A stretch of DNA of 11,860 nt from Spirochaetaceae bacterium (GTDB taxonomy: Bacteria > Spirochaetota > Spirochaetia > Treponematales > Breznakiellaceae): contig JAISDF010000234.1 in the NCBI GenBank assembly GCA_031265025.1, forward strand, positions 1 through 11,860, read 5' to 3'. How positions within the stretch are numbered: the stretch's first letter is position 1; the number at the start of each line of letters is the position of its first letter. The translations under genes were made by a program, and so were the position numbers. This document shows positions 6,725 through 11,860 of the stretch, in pieces. The notes beneath the pieces were generated by a model. It had not been told where the DNA came from. It was given only the letters and a program-made list of their open reading frames with translations, and searched no databases.

Positions 6725-7927
6725 CTATCTGCCTGCCTGGAGCGCGGTCCAAAAATCCTGTATTTCAGGAACATTCTGGTAAAGCCATGAGGGGTCGGCT
6801 TCCAGGGTCAGGACATCACCAAGGAGAGGGTTCCCCTCCGCGGGGATCACATCGTCGCGTACCGACCAGCCGCCAAGGGTGTTAAAGGGGCTGAACCCGG
6901 GGCCCTTTCCGTCGGCTTCGCCAAGCATCCAGCGTATAAAGAGTTTTGCCGCGTTGGGATGAGCGGCATTGGTTACCACGTAGAGGTTGTTCTGGTTATG
7001 AAGGCTCGTGCCGGGGGTCATATTGATGGGAGCCAAAACCCAGCCGTCGCTTTCATTTTTGCGGAGCTTTGAGGAAGCTCCCCAGCCGAGCATCCCCGGT
7101 CCTTTCTGGCCGGGAGTACCGACGGCGAGACACACGCTGTCTGATGAGCTTTCAAAAACAATGTCGTTGTCAAAAAGGCGTTTGATAAGCTCATGGCCCG
7201 CGGTGGGGCAGCCGGGAGAAAGCACCAGCTTCTCGCCGAATACCCGCTCGTAGTCCCGTTCAAAAAGATCGGCGTTGGCTACAAAGGCGGTAAAATTGAT
7301 CAGGTAGGTCTTGCCCTGGGTCGGTTCCTGCATAACAAGGCGTCCCTTCCATTCGGGCCTGGTCAGATCCCACCAGCTCGAAACCGGGGGACCGTCAAAA
7401 AGCTCGTAGTTATAAAACCACTGGGCCAGTTCCACATACAGGGGCATTGAGTACCTGCGGGACGATTCGGGGATGTGGGAAGCTATATCGCCGGGATAAT
7501 ACAGGGTGAATTTACCGGGCATAACCATTTCGGTGTATATCATGCCGTCCTCATCCTTGATGTGGATGATATCGGCGTTATACACCCCGGCGTCAATCTC
7601 GCGGGTAATCTTTTCGTACAATTCGTTGGTAGCAATGTCATAAACATCGGCGGTAATACCGGGGTACTGTTTCTCAAAGGTCTGCTTGATGTTGCTGATA
7701 CGGCTGGAAATTGAATAAACAACCACCTTCCCTTCCGCTTTGGCAAGTTCGTACAATTCCTCCGTCGTCTGTGAGCCGTCATCTATTTTATTCTGTTTTG
7801 CCCACTCGGTAATGACCGGTTCGCTGGAAGCCGCACGCGCCGTATTCCCGGTTCCGTTTCCGGCCCCGTTCCCGCAGCTTACCGCAAAGATAACGGCGCA
7901 TAACACGATAACACATAACTTCTTCAT
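6725..7927 (-). CDS. ABC importer substrate-binding lipoprotein (iron/polyamine/phosphonate-type)
   Basis: This 400-residue protein would capture the solute outside the inner membrane and deliver it to the permease. The N-terminus, MKKLCVIVLCAVIFAVSC, is a lipoprotein signal peptide with the lipid-modified cysteine at Cys18. A Gly/Asn-rich linker (19-35) follows. The mature part has the two-lobe fold pattern of class I extracellular solute-binding proteins: LAKAEGKVVVYSISS (62-76) is the first strand region, and QTFEKQYPGITADV opens the next. It resembles the Fe(III) and putrescine/phosphonate branch, but I see no tyrosine pair at the usual iron-binding position in the second lobe, so iron is not assured. 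AGGAGGAG sits about 7 bases before the ATG. The gene is last in the operon, separated from the ATPase gene by 117 bases with two hairpins, and has a strong terminator behind it. Confidence 0.9.
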   Translation of the reverse strand: MKKLCVIVLCAVIFAVSCGNGAGNGTGNTARAASSEPVITEWAKQNKIDDGSQTTEELYELAKAEGKVVVYSISSRISNIKQTFEKQYPGITADVYDIATNELYEKITREIDAGVYNADIIHIKDEDGMIYTEMVMPGKFTLYYPGDIASHIPESSRRYSMPLYVELAQWFYNYELFDGPPVSSWWDLTRPEWKGRLVMQEPTQGKTYLINFTAFVANADLFERDYERVFGEKLVLSPGCPTAGHELIKRLFDNDIVFESSSDSVCLAVGTPGQKGPGMLGWGASSKLRKNESDGWVLAPINMTPGTSLHNQNNLYVVTNAAHPNAAKLFIRWMLGEADGKGPGFSPFNTLGGWSVRDDVIPAEGNPLLGDVLTLEADPSWLYQNVPEIQDFWTALQAGR

Positions 7928-7954
7928 TGTTCTTCTCCTCCTGAATTTGCTTTA

Positions 7955-7990
7955 AGGAATCCCCGAAAATTCATTTTTCGGAGCTTTCCT
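7955..7990 (-). promoter_or_regulatory. Stem-loop in the leader of the binding-protein gene
   Basis: In the minus-strand RNA, outer arms AGGAA (7990-7986) and TTCCT (7959-7955) flank an inner stem of CCGAAAA (7981-7975) with TTTTCGG (7969-7963), with a 5-base loop and a small internal loop between the stems. No T-run follows, so it is not a terminator. Its place, 12 bases before the ribosome binding site, suits a role in mRNA stability or translation control. I do not recognise a known riboswitch. Confidence 0.5.
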
Positions 7991-7997
7991 TTATTAT

Positions 7998-8037
7998 AGT
8001 ATAAAAGTCTTTGCGCGGGGGGCCCCGCACAAAGACT
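7998..8037 (-). terminator. Intra-operon hairpin between ATPase and binding-protein genes
   Basis: On the minus strand a stem of about 14 bp, AGTCTTTGTGCGGG (8037-8024) with CCGCGCAAAGACT (ending at 8006), has one G-T wobble and a 4-base loop. It is followed by TTTTAT. It starts 7 bases after the ATPase stop codon. The short T-tract suggests partial termination, or 3'-end protection of the upstream message. TATACT and TATAAT directly downstream (8003-7993) look like -10 boxes, but no -35 is found at the right distance. Confidence 0.65.
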
Positions 8038-8044
8038 CGTTATA

Positions 8045-9166
8045 TTACACCGCGTATTTTATGAGCCTGCCCGACTGCTTGTCAAAGACATTTATCATGC
8101 CGGGGTCCATATCCAGGTAGATCTTCTGGTCCGACTCGTAATGGCTTACACCCAGTTCCTTGACCAGAAGACGGGTATCCCGTATCTGTATCTGCACCAG
8201 GGTTTCCGAGCCCGCGGGCTGGGACGCGTATACCTGCGCTTCCACGCTGCCGGAAAGCGGCGCTGTCCGGGGATTAAGCTGTTCGGGCCTGAGTCCCAGG
8301 ATGCAGTCAAATTCGCCACTTTGGGGGAATTCGCCGCCGGTAAGATCCTTTTTGTCAAAGTGGAACGCTCCCAGATCGGATTTTACCGCGAGCCCGCCTC
8401 CCTCAAGAGCGGCCCTGCCTTCGACAAAATTGATCCGGGGATTACCGATAAAGTCGGCCACTTTAAGGCTTACGGGATTTTTATACACATCCATGGGAGC
8501 GTCAACCTGGACCAGCACTCCCTCAAAGAAAACCGCCACCTTGGTACTCATGGTAAGGGCCTCAATCTGGTCATGGGTAACATAGATCACCGTGGTACCC
8601 ATCTCCTGATGGAGCCGCTTGATTTCGGAACGCATATCGATACGGAGCTTGGCGTCAAGATTTGACAGGGGCTCGTCAAGGAGCAGAATCTTGGGAGTGG
8701 TAACAATGGCCCTGGCTATAGCCACCCGCTGCTGCTGCCCGCCGGAAAGCTCCGAGGGGTAACGATCCTTAAACTGGAGTATCTGCATGCGCTGGAGGGC
8801 GTTTTCCACCCGTTTTTTGATTTCGGCGGCGGGCACTTTTTTTATCTGAAGGCCAAAGGCCACGTTCTTAAAAACGGTCATGTGGGGCCACAGGGCGTAA
8901 GACTGAAACACAAGGTTCAGATCGCGTTTTGACGGCGGTTCGTAAAAAAGTTCCCTGGCGTTTACGATTTCTTCCCCGTCAAGGAAGATCGCGCCGTTCT
9001 GGGGCGACTCAAGACCGGAGACAACGCGCAGGGTCGTCGTCTTGCCGCAGCCCGAAGGCCCCAGGAGCGTCATAAACTCGCCGTCCTCAATGGTTAAATT
9101 GAGTTTTTTTAATACATGATTGCTCCCGTAAAACTTGTCGATATCCTTTAATTCAATCTTGCTCAT
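8045..9166 (-). CDS. ABC importer ATP-binding subunit with TOBE-like C-terminus
   Basis: This 373-residue ATPase powers the importer from the cytoplasmic face. All nucleotide-binding motifs are intact: Walker A GPSGCGKTT (36-44), Q-loop Gln88 in VFQSYALWPHMTV, signature LSGGQQQR (140-147), Walker B LLLDEP (161-166) with Glu165, D-loop SNLD (168-171) and switch His198 in YVTHDQ. Residues from about 235 form a C-terminal extension with the LRPEQL element typical of the MalK/PotA/FbpC branch, fitting a TOBE-type regulatory domain. The start has AGGGAG 6-7 bases upstream. It begins 49 bases after the permease stop codon. The substrate of the system is not readable from the ATPase. Confidence 0.95.
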   Translation of the reverse strand: MSKIELKDIDKFYGSNHVLKKLNLTIEDGEFMTLLGPSGCGKTTTLRVVSGLESPQNGAIFLDGEEIVNARELFYEPPSKRDLNLVFQSYALWPHMTVFKNVAFGLQIKKVPAAEIKKRVENALQRMQILQFKDRYPSELSGGQQQRVAIARAIVTTPKILLLDEPLSNLDAKLRIDMRSEIKRLHQEMGTTVIYVTHDQIEALTMSTKVAVFFEGVLVQVDAPMDVYKNPVSLKVADFIGNPRINFVEGRAALEGGGLAVKSDLGAFHFDKKDLTGGEFPQSGEFDCILGLRPEQLNPRTAPLSGSVEAQVYASQPAGSETLVQIQIRDTRLLVKELGVSHYESDQKIYLDMDPGMINVFDKQSGRLIKYAV

Positions 9167-9215
9167 TCAATTCTCCCTTTATGGCCTTGAGCCATACAAT
9201 TTGAGTTTACTGCTC

Positions 9216-11072
9216 TCAGCCGCCCATGCTCTTTGCGATATCCGCCTTGCCAAAAATATTGAGGAAGGCGTAAATCAAAAATACTATCAGGAAAAGAATA
9301 ACCGCCACTACATTTGAATAGGGCTCCATACTCTGGCTTTGATACCGGTACGCCATGTAAGGCAGGGTTGAATAAGCCGGAGTCATAACCAGGATAATCA
9401 GGTCAAGTTCCTTCATTATACTGATGAAGATCAGCATAAAGCCGGAAATAAAACCTCCCTTGGACAGGGGGAATACTATGCGGCCCATACGCCTGCCAAA
9501 GGACGCCCCCTGAATGGTCGCCGCTTCTTCCAGTTCAACATTGATCTGCAGCATATTGGAAATTCCCGCGCGGCAGGAAAAGGGCAGATGTTTTACCACG
9601 CTGACCAGCACCAGGAGGGTAAAGGTTCCGTACAGTGACGGAATCAGGGAAATATTTGTCCCCGGTATGGTAAAACGCGCCACCGCGAACATCGAAAGAT
9701 AAATCGCGCCAAAGGCTATCGACGGAATCAGGTAGGGGACAAAAACAAGCTGCTCGATCAATTTTCCGGTAAACTTTGCCCTGCCCCTTGATATGATATA
9801 CCCCAGGGTCTGCCCGATAAAAGAAGCGATAATCGAAGTGATGACAACCAGCATCATGGTATTTTTGAGGTTTTGCCAGAACAGGGGATTTTTCAGGACC
9901 CCCGGTTCACCCTCATATATCGAAAAGTCAGGACTTCCCGCCCAGAAGTGCAGGGAAAAATTGGAAAGGGAATATTGGCCAGGGTTTACCATAAAGGTAT
10001 CGATAACCAGGATTACCAGGGGGCCCATAATGCCCAGGACCAACAGCAGTATTACCAGTATGGCTATCGGCGTCTTCCACAGGCCGAGTTTTATAAGGTT
10101 GGGCCGCCCGCCCTTTCCGCCTATGGTGGCAAAACTTTTGCGGGTTCCTATGGCCCTTTGGTTGATAAACACAAAGATGGACGATATACATATCAGTATC
10201 AGCGCCACCGCGTAGCCGGTGGTTGACTCCCGGTTTCTGATTGTCGAGTACAGGGTCGTGGAAATCGTGTTAAAGTTGACCTTCATGCCGAGGAAGGCGG
10301 GCACGCCGAAGGTTCCCATCGCCTTGGAAAAGGTAAGAATAACCGAAGAAAGTATGGCGGGGAGCACCAGGGGCATGGTTATCTTCCGTAAGATCTGGAG
10401 CTTTGACGCGCCGGTAATCTCGCCCATTTCTTCAAGCTCGCTGTTAAGGGAGCTGAGGGCCGCCGAAACCAGGAGATAGGCATAGGCATAATAGTGTATC
10501 ACCAGCACCAAAACTATGGGGACGGGCCCGTAGGCAAGCCAGTTGGGCGTTTCGATTCCCAGGGCCGCCAAAAATCCCATGCGTCCCCCAATGCGCGAAT
10601 TCTTAAACACCGTAATCCACGCCATAGACTTACACCAGGAAGGAAGCATATACGGAATAATAACCGCCAGGGAAAAGAACTTTTTGAAGGGCATATCGCT
10701 CCGTACCATAAGCCAGGCAAGCAGCGAGCCGAGCAAAATGCTCAGGAATGAAACGGTAACGGCTATGCTCAGGGAATTCCGCAGGGGAATCCACAAAAGG
10801 GCCCTGCTTAAATTGGAATTAATCAGGCGGTTCCAGTGGTACAGGGTAAAATCCCCCACATTGGCGCCGGGGAAACGCCTCAGGTCCACCTGCTGTATCG
10901 CAAAAGTAGTGGTAATCATATCCAGAAGCGGAACCACGATCAGATACGCAAGCAGAATTATGGATACCACCGTAATAATATTGTAAGGATTAGTGATAAT
11001 ATTACGCAGGGCATTTTTTATCTTCCTTGCCTGCGAATAGGACTCCAAGGCCGGCGTCTGGGCTGTGCTCAT
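9216..11072 (-). CDS. ABC importer permease, two fused membrane domains
   Basis: The 618-residue protein carries two permease units in one chain, as in FbpB/ThiP-like systems, so one polypeptide can form the whole channel. The first unit covers about 30-310 and the second about 330-612, each with around six helices. Each has a coupling (EAA) loop: LEEMGEITGASKLQILRKI (213-231) and LEEAATIQGASFGRRMGRI (514-532), which dock on the ATPase. The start is the ATG at 11072: AAGGAGG lies 7 bases upstream, the ATG overlaps the preceding stop codon as ATGA, and residues upstream of it in the open frame are Arg-rich and non-membrane. The overlap implies translational coupling to the HAD gene. The family includes transporters for Fe(III), thiamine, phosphonates and polyamines. 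Confidence 0.95.
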   Translation of the reverse strand: MSTAQTPALESYSQARKIKNALRNIITNPYNIITVVSIILLAYLIVVPLLDMITTTFAIQQVDLRRFPGANVGDFTLYHWNRLINSNLSRALLWIPLRNSLSIAVTVSFLSILLGSLLAWLMVRSDMPFKKFFSLAVIIPYMLPSWCKSMAWITVFKNSRIGGRMGFLAALGIETPNWLAYGPVPIVLVLVIHYYAYAYLLVSAALSSLNSELEEMGEITGASKLQILRKITMPLVLPAILSSVILTFSKAMGTFGVPAFLGMKVNFNTISTTLYSTIRNRESTTGYAVALILICISSIFVFINQRAIGTRKSFATIGGKGGRPNLIKLGLWKTPIAILVILLLVLGIMGPLVILVIDTFMVNPGQYSLSNFSLHFWAGSPDFSIYEGEPGVLKNPLFWQNLKNTMMLVVITSIIASFIGQTLGYIISRGRAKFTGKLIEQLVFVPYLIPSIAFGAIYLSMFAVARFTIPGTNISLIPSLYGTFTLLVLVSVVKHLPFSCRAGISNMLQINVELEEAATIQGASFGRRMGRIVFPLSKGGFISGFMLIFISIMKELDLIILVMTPAYSTLPYMAYRYQSQSMEPYSNVVAVILFLIVFLIYAFLNIFGKADIAKSMGG

Positions 11073-11854
11073 GCTTTTTCCTCCTTGCGGTCCGCGTCCC
11101 CGGAACCGCGTATGCCCTTTACTATTTCCGGTATTTCCGAGAGCTTCGCCACAAGATAGTCGGCTTCTTCCCCTTCTGTCCCGAATCCGGCGTCTGAAAT
11201 TCCGGTAAGTTCTGAATTGATGCGTATAGACGCGAGGTATCCGGCAAGCCGGGCGCCGCGCACGTCCCGGGAAACAGTGTCTCCCACATAGATACATTCG
11301 CCGGGGAGAACCCCCAGGTCAGCGGCGGCGGCCAAAAAAAGCTCGGTATTGGGCTTGCGGCACCCTGAAACCGCCGACAGGTATACGCAGCCAAAAAAAT
11401 CATGTATGCCGTATTCGTGGAGTATCTCGCGGACCTGGGTAAGGCAGGAAGTATTGGAAATAATCCCCATTACCACGCCCTGTTTTTTGAGGGCTTCCAG
11501 CATCACCATGGTTTCCTGACGAAGGGAACGGCTGTAATAGTTCCGCTCCCAGATATTTGCCAGGTTGTCGGCCACGGTTTTGAGACGGGTCTGGTTTGAC
11601 ACGAGTCCGTCAAGCAGCCATTGGGACCAGAGTTCAAAGGGACTGAGTTCTATCCCCTTTTCAAGGCCCCATTTTCTGTATTCCCTGTTCCGGGACTCTA
11701 TATGCTCCATCATCGCGGCGGGGCTCAAGGCAATGCGTATACCCTGGGCCGCCAGATAGTCCTGTATCTTTTTGCCGCAGCCTTCGTTAAATTCACTCCG
11801 GTGGAACACGTCTTCCAGGGTTCCCCCCATATCGAACAGCAGAGCTTTAAGCAT
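11069..11854 (-). CDS. HAD-superfamily hydrolase (HAD-IA type)
   Basis: This 261-residue cytoplasmic enzyme has the four HAD motifs. Motif I is LLFDMGGTL with nucleophile Asp8, motif II is ISNTS (Ser133), motif III is Lys167 in GCRKPN, and motif IV is YVGDTVSRD (Asp192, Asp197). A helical cap lies at about 15-110. The usual second Asp of motif I (DxD) is replaced by Gly10, a change associated with non-phosphatase HAD chemistries but also present in unassigned members. The gene is the first visible one of the importer operon and overlaps the permease start by 4 bp, so its substrate may be what the importer brings in. The start is only 6 bases from the window edge, so its ribosome site and promoter are not visible; MLKALLFDMGGT is nonetheless a normal N-terminus. 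I find no phosphonatase cap-lysine motif. Confidence 0.9.
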   Translation of the reverse strand: MLKALLFDMGGTLEDVFHRSEFNEGCGKKIQDYLAAQGIRIALSPAAMMEHIESRNREYRKWGLEKGIELSPFELWSQWLLDGLVSNQTRLKTVADNLANIWERNYYSRSLRQETMVMLEALKKQGVVMGIISNTSCLTQVREILHEYGIHDFFGCVYLSAVSGCRKPNTELFLAAAADLGVLPGECIYVGDTVSRDVRGARLAGYLASIRINSELTGISDAGFGTEGEEADYLVAKLSEIPEIVKGIRGSGDADRKEEKA

Positions 11855-11860
11855 GACACG

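Noticed and set aside
7993..8003. A full promoter for the binding-protein gene
   Set aside because: TATACT and TATAAT are present but no -35-like hexamer lies 16-18 bases upstream; that stretch is the GC-rich hairpin.
11073..11297. 75-codon N-terminal extension of the permease open frame
   Set aside because: It overlaps the HAD gene, is Arg-rich, and the ATG at 11072 has an ideal ribosome site and a stop/start overlap.
11069..11854. Assignment of the HAD enzyme as phosphonoacetaldehyde hydrolase
   Set aside because: Motif I is DMGGT and not the DWAGT type, and I see no cap-domain lysine motif typical of that enzyme.
1..11860. CRISPR arrays, tRNA or rRNA genes, insertion sequences, prophage pieces
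   Set aside because: I saw no regularly spaced repeats, no cloverleaf or rRNA-like stretches, no transposase or phage-like coding regions, and no abrupt change in composition.

Overview
The window is a compact, GC-leaning bacterial segment. Its signals are sigma-70 type (five candidate -10 boxes close to TATAAT), its ribosome binding sites are mostly strong purine-rich ones, and it has several intrinsic terminators. Both an outer-membrane-type beta-barrel and a periplasmic protease are encoded, so the cell has an outer membrane. The style of the elongation factor P, the ferredoxin-tailed aldo/keto reductase and the lipoprotein transporter recalls spirochaetes, in particular gut Treponema (termite-gut type). 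That assignment is from memory and was not tested. There are no rRNA, tRNA, CRISPR or insertion-sequence features, and it looks like ordinary chromosome with a few unusual arrangements.

Left part (1-2761): the 5' portion of a PLP-dependent threonine aldolase runs leftward off the window. It is divergent from efp (elongation factor P), and the two candidate promoters overlap face to face. efp ends 5 bp from the end of a convergent aldo/keto reductase that carries a C-terminal iron-sulfur domain.

Centre (2762-6228): the aldo/keto reductase is divergent from a MATE-family multidrug/metabolite exporter. The 91-bp gap holds a 34-bp imperfect palindrome whose outer arms are themselves the two -35 boxes, a good candidate for a shared operator. 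Next, with its own promoter, comes a secreted trypsin-like (DegP-type) serine protease without a PDZ domain. It ends in what looks like an eight-stranded outer-membrane barrel, and a textbook terminator follows.

Right part (6229-11854, all minus strand): a four-helix membrane protein of unknown function lies downstream of an ABC importer operon. Read in the direction of transcription, the operon is HAD-family hydrolase, fused two-domain permease, ATPase with a TOBE-like tail, then lipoprotein substrate-binding protein. The hydrolase and permease genes overlap by 4 bp (ATGA). A long GC-rich hairpin with a short T-tract lies between the ATPase and the binding-protein gene, and a second hairpin sits in the binding-protein leader, so the last gene is probably expressed at a different level. 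The importer belongs to the iron/polyamine/phosphonate/thiamine-type branch. Its substrate cannot be read from the sequence, but co-transcription with a HAD enzyme whose motif I is DMGGT (the usual second Asp is missing) hints at a phosphorylated or phosphonate-like compound, or another small metabolite.
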